Assembly (NCBI GenBank): GCA_033439265.1
Contig: JAVTVX010000011.1
Location: forward strand, 8,680,590 to 8,744,589
DNA: 64,000 bases
From: Dillenia suffruticosa
Lineage: Eukaryota; Streptophyta; Magnoliopsida; Dilleniales; Dilleniaceae
Direction: 5' to 3'
The notes under the pieces are model-generated. The model was given only the letters and a program-made list of their open reading frames with translations. It was not told the DNA's origin and ran no database searches. The position numbers and the translations under genes are program-made. Positions 46,613 through 58,450 of the stretch are shown one piece after another (position 1 is the stretch's first letter; each line of letters starts with the position of its first letter).

Positions 46613-47792
46613 TCATGAGACCTGTGATCCTGATTCAGACACCCACTGCCACACAGTTACTAATCCAGTTTCGTCACCAGTGAAAAGGAGGCCATCAGAG
46701 CCTATGCGAATGGAACGAATTTCTCGCTTAGCATGTATCCAACCACTCTGACTAAACCTCTAAGTGAGACGGTGTAAACATTTTAATTAGTTCATAGGTG
46801 CACAACAACGTTTCGTGCCTAACGGGGGAAAAGAACAAGACTGATTATATTATACTTGCGATGGTAACTTGTACAAGTGAACGGAATTATCATTGCATGA
46901 GCAAAGTAAGATTGGTTTAGCTTCTGCATCAAGTGCCCCACAAAGTGCAAGAACTCCCTGAAACACACTGAGGTTAGTTGGTTTGGTGAGATATGACGTT
47001 AGATTTTTTGACCAAGATTCCGAGTTCGAATCGTGATTTCAGTATGGAGAGACTATGAAGATATTCCTCTTAAATGGGTCACTGTAAGTCCCAAACCGAA
47101 TTAGTTGGAGTATAAATTTGGATATCTATCGGTATAATACAAAAAAAAAAAAAACTCCCTGAAACACATGGGTTACCATCAGTACATGGGGAAGGGGGTG
47201 GGGGAGCTCCAGGAATCCGGAAACAACTAGTAATTTGTTGAAAGAACAAAGGATCAATCAAGAAACACTAGGGGAGTTTTACTGCCATGTACATTTTCCA
47301 GCCAAGTAAATTTATCCAGGAAAACTATATAAACTGAGAAAGCCGTTAATAAATAATTGAGGGTTCATAGGTTTCCATTGTTAAGTCGTTCTGTGCGGGT
47401 AGGCCTGACTAAAAGTGAGCATAGAGAATGACTTCTAAATATCGCACACTGTACACACTCACACAGGGACCAAAGACTAGGAGAAACTTACATTTTCCTC
47501 ATTATGTGTGTAAATTACTTCCATGTTGCAGTCAGATGTAGCCCACACCTGTATCAATAGATAAAGGAATGGATCTTTCGGATAAAGCTAGAGCAAAAGG
47601 ACCAAGAAGAAAGACAGCGAAATTAGAATCAGAGCCTGTACAACTCTATGATGTATGTATAAATGTAATAACCTTGACAATGTTGTCCAATGAACATGAA
47701 AATAAGTGCTGGTCCCAGAAAACAAGGGACATTACAACAGCAGAGTGCCCACTTAGTGTCTGAATACACTATAATGTATCATTATCCCAGAC
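46613..47792 (-). pseudogene. 3' part of a WD40 gene resembling ZFWD (CCCH zinc finger plus WD40)
   Basis: Four exons on the minus strand: 47792-47673 (40 codons), 47548-47492 (19), 46957-46856 (34) and 46759-46613 (49 with stop); all junctions are GT-AG and in phase. They encode the last WD40 repeats: TLSGHSAVVMSLVFWDQH, DNIVKVWATSD, YTHNEENGVLALCG, LLCSCNDNSVHLYKLPS and LLFTGDETGLVTVWQWV. The phrasing matches plant ZFWD proteins, as remembered. The first exon has an in-frame TAG at its eighth codon, where relatives have Gln. No exon for the CCCH fingers or earlier repeats lies upstream; AT-rich noncoding sequence starts by 47870. It kept introns, so it arose by DNA duplication or truncation, not retrocopy. 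Confidence 0.72.
46968..47152 (+). mobile_element. tRNA-derived SINE in an intron of the WD40 pseudogene
   Basis: 185 bp with an A tail at 47141-47152, flanked by a perfect 16-bp TSD AACTCCCTGAAACACA (46952-46967, 47153-47168). The head has an A-box-like GGTTAGTTGGTTTGG and a B box GAGTTCGAATCGTG. The 3' half includes CCGAATTAGTTGGAG, reminiscent of Au-type plant SINEs. It would be transcribed by RNA polymerase III. Confidence 0.88.
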
Positions 47793-48379
47793 CTGCAATG
47801 GAGCCCAAGGATCACTATGAAGCTCTATTTCGTAGTAAAGCACAGAAAGATTCCAAATACATTATCATAATATTAATTTAAATTATTAATATTAATGAAA
47901 TGAATTATTAATTTAAATTATTAATATTATTATTTAAAAATTAAAATAATATTAAATTAGTAATTTATATAATATAGTGTTATGATATATTTTTGATTGT
48001 GAGTTATAATACATTAATTATCAATATTATATATAATTTATATGAATTATATCAAAACACACCTGATAACACATGATAAAACATTTCTCTTTTTGCCATT
48101 AGAAATAATTTTTTGTGCCAATTTAATCATTTTTTTTTTTGCATCAAAAACATTTTATTTCTCTACTTTTTTTTTTCCTTATTTAGCACAAAATTAATGA
48201 TATTTTTTGTGTCAATTTAATCATCTTTTTTTTGGCACAAAAAATATCTTCTTGTATTTATTTCATTTATTTCTCTTTTTTCAATTCTATTTGTTTTGCG
48301 TGTTTATCTTGTTGGCTTATGCAATTCTCTTTTTATTTCATTTATTTCTTCCTCTTGGTTTTTGCAATTCTATATTTAA
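47793..48379. other. AT-rich spacer
   Basis: ATTAATATTAATTTAAAT-type sequence (47870-48060) followed by T-rich stretches. This is where homology to the WD40 gene ends and the CACTA remnant begins. No gene seen. Confidence 0.55.
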
Positions 48380-50609
48380 TATGATGGACAATACATGTAT
48401 TCTAAATCAAGAGAAAATAATGAATATATTAGTGAGATTAATGTATTTCTTGAATTTGTATCTTGAACTATTCAATCCATCGATGACAAGATATCATGTT
48501 TTTGTGTCAAATATTTCAACACATTGAGATTTCCTACACACACAATCTTCAATCACTTGTTAAGTCATGGGTTTCAACGTGACTATGATAAATAGATATA
48601 TCATGGGGAAAGTAATTGAGAGGTAATGAAAAATCTATATCTCATGCATCCAATGTATCCAACCTAAATAATAGTCTTTTTTACCATAATATATTTGACA
48701 TGTTACATGATGTATTCACACATCATACATGTACCAAATTCTCATGCATCCACATGAATTATTTCATAATATCAAAAAACTAGTATATCCAAAATCGAAA
48801 TACACTATACTTACAACTATTGTACATCTATATCATTTAAAGTGTTTGTGTGGGAGGACCAACAAATCTTTTTATTACTGTTAGTCTTTTTTTGAGAATT
48901 ATTGTCTGATGAAAACATATCACCAAATAATTGTCATGAAGTAAAGAAAACTATTTCAATTTTAAGGTTGAGATATGATAAAATACATTCTTACTCTAAT
49001 GATTGTATGTTGTACTGGAAATATAGAGTTAAAGACGATATATGTTATGTGTGTAGTACTTCTAGATAGAAACCAAATACAAATGAAGATCAAGGAGATT
49101 AAGATATTAATAAAAAAAATGCCAAAATATTGAAATGGTTTCCTCTGATTCATAAATTGCAAAGACTATTTATATGTGGTCAAACTAATTTTTTGATGAG
49201 ATAACATCATGATAAGAGAACAAAAGATGGACTTTTAAAACACCCGGTAGATTCTCCTGCATGGAAGGAGTTTGATTCCCTAGACTCTAATTTCTCTTCT
49301 GACCCAAGAAATATTCGATTAGGGTTAACATCAAATGTTTTCAATCCATTTAAAACAATGAATGTTTCACATAGCATTTAGTCAGTGCTCATGATACCAT
49401 ATAATCTACCTACTTAGTTGTGTATGAAATCTGCAAACTTCATAGAAGTCTTGGCGACAAAATAGATTTGTACATACAACTATTGATGCAAGAACTGAAA
49501 GAATTATGCAATGAAAGAGTAGATATTTATGATTTTTCAGTTAGTAAAAGATTTAAAATGCATGTAGTACTCTTATAGACCATTAATTATTTTCCCATAT
49601 ATGCCAATCTGTCTGGATGGAGTACTAAAAGTAGATTTACATATCTAGTATGCTGATATGATACATATTCTCAATGGTTATCTCATAGTCGGAAGTATTG
49701 TTATATGAGATATCGAAGATGGTTGGACTTAACTCATTAATTTAGATATGATAAACATTCTTTTGATGGGACAGAGGAATTCAGAGTTGCTCCTAAACAA
49801 CGATATAGAACCGATGTACTACGAGAATTATATAAGATTGACTTAACAAGTCCCAATGATATACATGGATAGGAAAAAAAAGAGTATATTGTTTCATTTG
49901 CATTATTGGAAAAATGTTTTAAATAAACATAATATGGACATGATGCATACCGAGTAAAATTGTTTTGATATAATTGTAGGTACAATTCTCGGGCAAGAAG
50001 AAAAGTCTAAGGACAATTATAAGACTAAATTTTATTTTGAAGAGATGTGAATAACAAAGGATCTATATGTACATAGACCAAACTCTACGAACATATTTTT
50101 ATCTAAAGTATGTTACCAAATGACTTTGTAGGAGAAAGATATATTTTTCAAGATTTTGAAAGATCTAAAACTTTCAGACTAGTGCTCTACTAACATCTCC
50201 AGATGTGCTGAATTGAAGTAGTGAAAGTTAATAAGTCTAAAGAGTTATGACTATCATATTTTAATACAAGAGTTTATTCACACAGCAATTCATGGATCAC
50301 TCCCTAACAATGTTAGCTCTGTTATCATTATAATTTATAATATTTTTAAATGTTTTTGCTCTAGGGTCCTTGACCCACAAGAACATAAGCAATTGGAGGC
50401 AATAGTTCCATAAATTATGTGTGATCTTGAAAAAATTTTCCTTCTTCATTTTTTACTATCATGATACAGTTGATCATGTACTTGATAATTGAAACAAGAA
50501 ATGATTTACCAGTGACATATATATGGATGTATCCAGTTGAAAGATTTATTTTATTTTGATAACTTATTTACCTCATTTTATTTAATAGTTATACACATGT
50601 AATATAATG

Positions 50610-50647
<38 letters not shown>

Positions 50648-51900
50648 ACAGATATTTGTTTCAATTCAAATCCTATATACGTAATAGAGCATAGCATGAA
50701 GACTCCATCGCGGAAGGGTATACAGAAAACAAGTGCTTGCTCTTTTGTTTAATATATTTAGATAGGATTGAAACAAGATTTAATCGTATGTTGCGGAATG
50801 ATGATAAGAAGATGAGTCTACTTTAACAACTATTGGAATGCCTTTGTGAGTAAGGACATGTACATATGTTAAAAGATAAAAAAGAAAAAGAATATTTCGA
50901 ATTCATCTCGCTGAGAAGTCATTGCAGCAATACCATTGATATATATTATTTAATAGTGACTCAATTACTTCTTTTAGACTGTAAATATATACTGTTATAT
51001 ATATATATTTATGAATATTAAACTCTAATATCATATAATTATATATGTACCGTTTCACATGAAGGAACATATGTAACATGTTTAAAAAACAAATCGTGGG
51101 AAAAAGTTAAATATTTTCCAAATTGACAAACTTCATAGTAAAGATTTCACTAGTTGGTTTAGTCATCGTGTAAATATATCAATATTTAATCTTTTTAATC
51201 TTTTTAATTTCTTTTATTTACATGTTAAAATATATCAATAGTTAATTTTTTTTTATTTTTTTAGGTTACAAATCCAAAATACTCTCGAGAGATTACAGAT
51301 GAAATTAAATGGATTGCTCGTGAACCAGATCTATTTGTTAGAAATTACAATGAGTATTTAATCAATGGATATCGGCTTTTTGTAAAAAATCATGAGAAAT
51401 GGCTTCAAACTCATAATTCATGAGTTGTGATAGTAGTGGATGATGTCAGTTATGTAAGTGCGAGGGATAAAAGACTAATTCAAACTAAAGTTAATTATTA
51501 TAAAATGTTAAGAAAAATCATTCGTGTAAACTATAATGAAATGTATACGTTTGTGTTATTTCAGTGTGACCTACAACAAAGATGCAAGAAGAATAGATTT
51601 GGTTCAACACTTGTAAATTTTTTCTATCTCAATCATACTAGTGCCGATTTGCTGAATGATCCTTATGTGTCGGCATCCCAAGCAAAGAAGGTATTTTATG
51701 TGACCGATAAAAGACATTAAGGATGACTTGTTATAAAGTATGTCAAAATTAGAGATGAATTTGACATGGGTGAAGTGACGATTCATTATCTCAGTTCAGA
51801 AATTAAACCATCAATGGGTTCAGACTAATATTGACGAAGATGGAGGAAATATATCATCAGAGATAAATGATGACAATAATGTTGATAGAGTAGGATAGGA
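48380..51900 (+). pseudogene. CACTA (En/Spm) transposase, TNPD/Transposase_21 type, heavily decayed
   Basis: Family blocks can be read in order across about 3.5 kb in all three frames: HLKCLCGRTNKSF (near 48835), SNDCMLYW (near 49000), VCSTSR (near 49050), RTKDGLLKHPVDSPAWKEFD (near 49218), SDPRNIRLGLTS (near 49300), FNPFKTMN, MIPYNLP, then HKFRYDKHSFDGTEEFR (near 49735), TRNDLPVTYIWMYPVERF (near 50500), TDEIKWIAREPDLFVRNYNE (near 51295), and the C-terminal frame 51427-51720 with FGSTLVNFF and LNDPYVSASQAKKVFYV. This is the enzyme of autonomous CACTA elements. More than a dozen stops make it an ancient relic. The outer ends of its element were not found. Confidence 0.85.
50612..50643. repeat. 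(TA)n microsatellite
   Basis: About 16 uninterrupted TA units within the CACTA transposase relic. Confidence 0.9.
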
Positions 51901-53269
51901 TGCATATGCATACGAAATGTAATTTCGTTTACACATTATGCAATCATTGATTTGTTTTCTCTATTTTTATATTTTTATTTGGTCTACTTTTATTTGGTGT
52001 ATCATGTGTAGTGGTATGGCTATAATGTACGGTAATAAATGGTACAAATGATATTGCTATAACCAGTGCTATACTAAATAGAAACAAGTGTATCGTATGT
52101 CAAAAAAATTAGATTTTGATATGAAAATTTAAGTAAAAACTAGATTTAATTAATTATTTTAAATTAAATTAAGCTGTCAATGGTTAAGGTGCAATGCACA
52201 AACCATGAATACTCCAAGTCATCATAAAAACATAGTAATTGCAAGGTAAGAAAATGTAACAAATATGAGAAATAACACATATGGGAAAGTTAACAAATTC
52301 TAAAAATTACATGAATTGCATGAAATGTTGTGCGACATAAGTCATAACAAGTCCTAAAAATTATATTAGTAAGCATATAGGAAAATAACATATATGGAAA
52401 CATATGGGAAACAAAGAGAAGTATTGACTATAATATGGTGACTAAAACAATAATCAAAGTGTGTAAAGAAAAAAAAAGAGAGGGTAAAAAGGTGGGTAAA
52501 AATAATAATGCGTACCAAAAAATTATAAAAACTGTGTAATGAATATTAATTTAAGTAGATTATCAATATTAATTTAAATGATATAATTTTTAATAATATA
52601 ATATTAGTATAATAATAATGTAATTATTATTAATATTATATTATTATAATATAATATTAGTATGTTATATAATTTAATTAATTATCAATATTAATTTAGT
52701 CAATATTATAATATTTTAAATAATTATTAATTTTAAATAATGTTATTGGGTGGAGTTAGATTTTGTTTGGTTATGGTTTGGTTGGGTTGTGCTAGATATT
52801 AATGGGTATTAATAGTATTAATTCCAATAGGATTGTCTCCAATAAATTAAGAGAAGTTAGAAAGGGGTCTTTTCAATTTTTTTCACCAAATATTAAATTA
52901 AATTTCATATAATTTCCTTAGTTTTTATTATTATTAATTTAAATAAAATCATTAATAATTTAAATAATTTAAATAATGTTTCTAATAATTTAAATATTTT
53001 AGAGTTTGTTACATATACAATGCAATATAATATGATTTATAAGATTGACAAAAAAAAATCATTTAGATTGGCTTTCTTTTCCAATAATATTATAAAATAA
53101 TAACAAATGTACTAATGTAGTTAATTATATAAATATAATTAATTATATCATTACATTTACTAATTTCAAATTATAAAATTATATTATCTATTCATTGAAT
53201 TTTCAAAAATATAACACTATATTATATAAATTACTAACTTATATATATCATGAATGGCTCACGGCAAGT
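51901..53269. other. AT-rich noncoding stretch downstream of the CACTA transposase
   Basis: Dominated by AATATTAATTTAAATAAT-like sequence, with no coding motif. It may be an internal or subterminal part of the same large CACTA element. Part of it (about 52440-52510) vaguely resembles the repeat units described at 53270-56650. Confidence 0.5.
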
Positions 53270-53404
53270 GCGCAGGAGCACAGGCATGCATATATGCACA
53301 TGCCCACCTCTGTCATCATGGACATGCGCAACGTTGGGTGAAATCATATTTCTCAATTATAAAATCTAAAATATGAATTAAAATATAAATTAAGTATACA
53401 CTAC

Positions 53405-53935
53405 AAAAAAACACGGTTTTAGTCACGGATTTTCGCGACAGAAAAAATTCGTCGCTATTTTGCGACGGATTTAGCGACGAAAAACTTTTTCGTCGTTAAT
53501 TTGCCACAAAATTTGCAACAAAAAGGAAGTCGTGGCTAAATTAGCGACGGACACATCATTCGTAGCAAAATTCGTCGCTAATTAGTTAAGAAAAAATTTT
53601 CGTGCCTAAATTCGTTGCTAATTGGGGACAAAAAATTTTTTGTTGTAAATTTCGTCGCTAAATATGACAAAATATTGCCACAAATTTAAAATTCGTCGCA
53701 AAATTTAATCTTTTTTAAATAGAATTTTATTTTTTTATTTTTATTTTTCTTTTATGTAATATTTAAGTTAAAAATCAATTTAGCGACGGATTTATTTACC
53801 GTCGCTAGATGAAAATCCCAATCCGTATATCCGATAATTTAGCGACGGATTAAAATCCGTCGCTGAATTTATTTATTTTTATTTTATTTTAATAATTTCA
53901 GCGACGGATTTGGGAATCCGTCGCTGAATTTTATA
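53405..53935. repeat. Left subterminal repeat region of the CACTA element
   Basis: Repeated GCGACGGATTT, TTCGTCGCTAA and variants, singly and as head-to-head pairs that form palindromes, for example around 53772-53815, 53843-53865 and 53898-53926. Copies near the end are the most degenerate. Confidence 0.88.
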
Positions 53936-54251
53936 TTCTTTTAATTATAATTTTATTTTATTTTAATTTTATTTTATTAATTTATATTAACGAATCATAT
54001 TATTATTTTATAATATTTTAATTTACATTTTATTTTATTATATTATATTTCATTTTTTAGAAGAATAATGTTATTTAATTCTTAAAAAAACCATATATTT
54101 TATTTTATTTAAATTATATATATTTTAATTAATTTATTATATTTTTTTACTTTTTTTGTTTGATTTAAAATTTTTTATTATTGTATAGATAATTTTATTT
54201 TATTTGTATTATTTTATTCAATAATATAAAATTTTTAATTAAATATTAATA

Positions 54252-54626
54252 TGCCTGCGCGGGCGCGGGCGCCGGCGCATGCACGCACGGGCGCCTGCCT
54301 GCCTGGGCGCCCGCGCCCTGCGCGCGCCTGTCTCGGCGCTCGCGGGTGCCTGCCTGGGCGCCCGCGCCTGGGCGTGCCTGCCTAGGCGCCTAGGCAGGCG
54401 CGCGGGTGCCCAGGCAGGCAGGCACGGGCGCCCGCGCCTGGGTGTGCCTGCCTGGGCGCCTAGGCAGGCGCCCGGGCACGCCTGCCCTGGGCGTGCCTGC
54501 AGCAGGCGCGCGGGCCTGGGCGTCCGCGCCTGCCTGCCTGGGCGCCCGAGCCTGGGTGTGCCTGCCTGGGCGCCCAGGCAGGCGCGCGGGCGCCCAGGCA
54601 GGCGCGTGCCCGCTCCTGGGCGCCCT
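54252..54626. repeat. GC-rich minisatellite inside the CACTA element
   Basis: About 375 bp of nearly pure G+C built from variants of GCCTGCCTGGGCGCC and CGCGCCTGGGCGTG, with internal palindromes such as TGGGCGCCTAGGCAGGCGC. Surrounding DNA is mostly AT-rich. Long open frames across it (Ala/Arg/Gly/Pro-rich) are a composition artefact, not genes. Confidence 0.92.
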
Positions 54627-54649
54627 TTGTTTTAATTCTAAAAAAACAT

Positions 54650-54722
54650 GTAGATGGAGGGATTCAAATCTTGGACCTTCGACTTCGGATTTGAGCAGAT
54701 CACCACTCCACCATCCCTTGGT
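54650..54722 (-). other. tRNA-like module beside the minisatellite
   Basis: On the minus strand GGGATGGTGGAGTGGTGATC resembles a tRNA 5' part with an A box, and AAGATTTGAATCCCTCC, about 40 bases further, resembles a T-arm with a B box. No complete cloverleaf with an anticodon arm could be drawn by eye, so a SINE head or tRNA remnant is more likely than a functional tRNA. Confidence 0.4.
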
Positions 54723-55283
54723 ATTAGTGTTATGTGATGATATTTTTGTTTTCTTTCTTCCACTTTTTTGTTTCCTATTCTTATTTTTTTTTCTTTTGGT
54801 TTTTTTTTCTTTTTATTTTCATTTCTTATATATAATAATTTTATTGAAATTTGAATAAAAATATTTTGTGATTAAATATATAGATTTTTTAAATTATTAA
54901 TATATTATAATTTATTGATAATTATAATTTTATAGTTTTGAGATACATTTTTAAATTATGGATTAAAAAAATAAAATAAAAATGAAAAAGAATAATAAAA
55001 TAATAAAATAAAAGAAAAAAGAAGAAATCAAAATATAATATTAATATATTTTTTAATTAATTTATTATTTTATTTTAATTTAGTATTTTATTATTTTTTA
55101 TTTTATTAAAAATTATCATATTTATTAGTTTTAATTAAATATTATTTTAGGTTGGTGGTATAAATAAAAAAAGTTTTTATATTTATTATTTTAAATTGTT
55201 ATTATATATTATTTTATTATTATTAGAAAAATGTGAAAAAAGATAATAAATAATAAAAAAAAACTTTATATCACAATAATATC

Positions 55284-55360
55284 GTTGGCTCGGTGGTTTA
55301 CAGGTTGCGTGTGTGCAGGAGTTCGTGCAAGAGTTCGGAGTTCGAACCACGGTGGAGGCA
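55284..55360 (+). other. Second tRNA-like module in the CACTA element
   Basis: TTGGCTCGGTGGTTTACAGG followed by GAGTTCGAACCACGG: A-box and B-box-like elements about 35-40 bases apart, on the opposite strand to the module at 54650-54722. Probably a SINE head. Confidence 0.4.
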
Positions 55361-55499
55361 GAAGGTGCGGCATTTTCCAGCAATTAAGAGTTGATGCTGC
55401 TGGCTCGGGAGGGCAGATTGCAGGGCGGGCGGTCAGGTTGGTGCTGGGGTGGGTGCTGGGGTGGGTGGGCACGTGGATTTGCAGGCTCATGGGCAGGAA

Positions 55500-55935
55500 T
55501 CAGCGACGGATTTGGAATCCGTCGCTAATTCAGCGACGGATTTGGAATCCGTCGCTAATTCAGCGACGGATTTTAGCAACGGATTCCAAATCCGTTGCTA
55601 ATTCAGCGACGGATAATTTTTTTACGGGTTTGTATTTCGCTAAATTAGCGACGGATTTTAACGACAAAAATTATCTATCGCTAAATTTAGCGACGAATAA
55701 TTTTTCGTCGCTACATTTTGTGACGAATTTTAGTCACGAAAACCTATTTGTTGCTAAATTTAGCGACGGATTCTAGATTTTCGTCGCTAAATTTAGCGAC
55801 GGATTTCTAATTTTCGTTGCTAAATTTTTGCGACGCGTTATTAGTGACGAAAAATTTTTCGTCGCTAAATCCATCGCTAATGTTTTTAGCGACGAATTTT
55901 TTTAAAATTTCCGTCGCTAAATTTGTGGCTAAAAC
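55500..55935. repeat. Right subterminal repeat region of the CACTA element
   Basis: At least ten motifs: CAGCGACGGATTTGGAATCC followed by GTCGCTAATT is repeated at 55500 and 55530, and again in changed form at 55560. Further variants, TTTAGCGACGGATT and TTCGTCGCTAAATT, run to the end. Orientation alternates, giving many potential hairpins. Confidence 0.9.
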
Positions 55936-56999
55936 GCTGTTTTTTTTGTAGTGATAGTGATGAATCATACGATGTAATTAATATTATTCTTTAAATAATA
56001 TAATGATATGAAATTAAAGTATGATATGATATGTATAAGATATGTATTGATATATAAGTCGCATGAAATATAAGTGGTAGTAATAATGCAATAATAATAT
56101 AAAAATGTAGTAATTGAATTTTTGAACAAGTAATATGTAATAATAAAAAAAGGTGGTAAATGATAAAAAGTGTGTAAAGATAAGGTGTAAAAAAATTTGT
56201 TTGTAAAAAAAATTGTATGTGCGTAGTATCGCACACGCAGTCTACTGCGCATGGGCGGTCTACCGCGCATGCACATGCACACAGATGCATACATGCGCAC
56301 TTTGCTGCCGGTACAAGCACACTGTCTAATCCATTATTGGCCGAAATTACATTCCTCAATTATAAAATAATTTAAATATGAATCAAGTACAATGATAATA
56401 TAATTAATATTAATAATTTAAATAATATAATGATATAAAATTAAAGTATATGCATGCAATGTAATGTAATAATAATGTTGTAATAATAGGATGTAGCAAT
56501 TGTATGCTAATAACTGAAACAAAAATATAAAAATACAAAACTGATAGTGTAATAATAAAAAAGTGGTAAATTGGGATAAAATTAAAGTCATAAAATTGAT
56601 GTGATGTAATAATGAAAAAAGTGATAAAAAGTAAAAGCATTAAAAAGTAGGAAAAATGGTGGGATTTTGAAAATTTGTTTATGAAAATGACGGTAAAATA
56701 ATTAAATCAAATATATTATAAATCATTTTGTATAAACCATCAAAATTTCTTTTTCCCTCCAAAAGTTTTTCTCCTCTCTTCACAACTCTTAAAATTTCCA
56801 ACTTAATTAAAATTTCATTCTTATCAAATATTTTCAACAAAAAATCGAAAACTTTACTCGTTAACCCATCTATACTTCTCACTCAAGCTTTCACTAAAAC
56901 TTTCATTGAAACACTTTATAGTATATATTCAACACCAAACTTTTATAAAAGGTAATCACATTTTAAAAAAAAAATAAAAGATTGGGTTCTATTACGTTT

Positions 57000-58450
57000 T
57001 GAAACATTTTAAAATTTTCTAACTTCTGATCAATATGGGACGAATTAAATGAAGGATGGGTATTGTAATTGACTATGAAGAATCACAACCATTCCAAAAA
57101 CAACTTAAGTCAGAAGAAGTCTAATCATCCCAAAATGCTATCCCAAGTTTGGTTTAAAAATAGATCATTTTATTGTGAGATAATTAATAATTATCCATTT
57201 CTAATTTTTATTTTGGGCGGCTGTTAAAAACTGTAGAGACCCAACATGCTATCAAGATATTTGAGACTTAGAAAATGAAAAACGCATGATGATTGAAATG
57301 AACAAGTTAAATCAACTAATATGAATCGATTGTATGATCTTTATCAGATTCTTGATTCTATAGTGAGAGTGCATTCGATTACTTCAATAAATTATAAGAC
57401 TTGGCATGATATGCCAATAGGTATAAAGAGAACATGTAAAAAATTATATAGATATCTAGTTTTATTAATAAATTATAAAATCACATAAATGGAAATTAAT
57501 ATATCTAATTTTATTTTTTACATATTTGAATTGTAGTCAAAAATTATTTTCAAGTCACTCAAAGATGACACTAAGAAATGGTTATTGGAAATTTATGTGA
57601 TAAATATTAGAGTTTTAAAATACTTTGAACTCAAAGTGGTTCAATGACTTATTTGGAATAAATGAAAAAATCAAAAGAATGGAAAATGAAAAGATTGATC
57701 CAAATCAGTACAAGTATTTTGTTTATTTTCTGGTTGAGTGATAAAGGAAAGTATAAGTTAATAATTTTTCTTAGTACTTGTATTCACTTGTATTCTAATA
57801 CATTCACTTATATTCTAATACTCTATGTTAAGAAATTAATAAAAGAAATTCAGAATGCCGCGTAAAGATGATAGATCCACGTTGTCTAGAATCTAAGTCA
57901 TTTGTCAAATCATACGTGAGAAAATATAAACAATTCATATTTTATTTTATTTATAATTAATTTTATTACATAATACTTTAAATATTTCAAAGTTGAATCA
58001 CTTTTATTATTACAGATGACACAATTTGAGGCAAAACCTTATAAAAGTGAACTTTATATTACAAGTAGAATTCGATCAGAGGACAATTTAATTTTATGAA
58101 AATATCAGAAGTTTTGACATGGATGACTATTTTTATGGAATTCTAATTTATATATTTATGAACATTGATGTTTGATTTATTACTTCTCACAGTAAATGAT
58201 GAAGAGTGGAATAGAGATTATTGACAGTGAAGAAAGATAAATATAAAGTTCGAATTTATCTTAAAAAATTGATATTTTATCTAAAATTAAAGAGACTGAT
58301 TCAAACAGAAGAATCAGATGTGTGGGGAATGTTACAACTCCATCATAACATGTGCATTCAACTAGACTTGAGAAGATATGACTATTATGATGGAACAATT
58401 AATAGAACAAAATCATAATCTTACTAATTTGAGGAGTAATGTTCTTATGT
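57000..58450 (+). pseudogene. Possible second CACTA gene (TNPA/Transposase_24-like), decayed
   Basis: Short blocks separated by intron-like gaps: DSIVRVHSITSINYKTWHDM (near 57355) resembles the 'xWxDIPxEIKxxxW' part of plant Transposase_24 proteins; DTKKWLLEIYV (near 57570) the following helix; and NKRNSECRVKMIDPRCLESK (near 57835), then SFVKS, the 'N..NR.K....H..GSKSFA' motif. Orientation agrees with the TNPD-type relic upstream, so one large CACTA element may once have carried both. Each match alone is weak; the order supports it. Confidence 0.45.

Larger units (their letters stand above)
53399..55953. mobile_element. Non-autonomous CACTA element, complete
   Basis: 2,555 bp. It begins CACTACAAAAAAACACGG and ends, as complement, CACTACAAAAAAAACAGCG, with a 3-bp TSD ATA (53396-53398, 55954-55956); CACTA ends with 3-bp duplications define the superfamily. 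About 500 bp at each end is filled with TAGCGACGGATTT / AAATCCGTCGCTA motifs in both orientations, the subterminal repeats where CACTA proteins bind. It encodes no transposase. The middle holds a GC-rich minisatellite and two tRNA-like modules. Movement would need transposase from a relative. Confidence 0.92.
53270..56650. repeat. Two degenerate direct-repeat units, the first split by the CACTA element
   Basis: Unit A is 53270-53398 plus 55957-56215; unit B is about 56215-56650. Shared blocks in order: a GCGCATGCACATGC-like GC patch, TCTCAATTATAAAAT / CCTCAATTATAAAAT, AATATAATGATATGAAATTAAAGTA and AATAATAAAAAAGGTGGTAAAT-type sequence. The CACTA lies within unit A only, so unit B is close to an empty-site copy. 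Confidence 0.65.

Noticed and set aside
48962-49162. Minus-strand frames of 60-82 codons between 48.9 and 51.8 kb
   Set aside because: They are antisense to the decayed CACTA transposase and have no motif.
54650-54722. A functional tRNA gene
   Set aside because: Box-like sequences are present but no full cloverleaf with acceptor pairing and anticodon arm could be drawn.
54279-54858. Two long overlapping frames (118 and 150 codons) over the GC-rich minisatellite
   Set aside because: Ala/Arg/Gly/Pro-rich translation of a tandem repeat that lacks stops because of base composition; no domain and no conserved start.
55285-55776. A 163-codon plus-strand frame across the right subterminal repeats
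   Set aside because: Its C-terminal half is the translated GCGACGGATTT repeat inside the non-autonomous CACTA.
53400-55950. A CRISPR-like array of regularly repeated motifs
   Set aside because: Plant nuclear DNA; motifs vary, occur in both orientations and are CACTA subterminal repeats.
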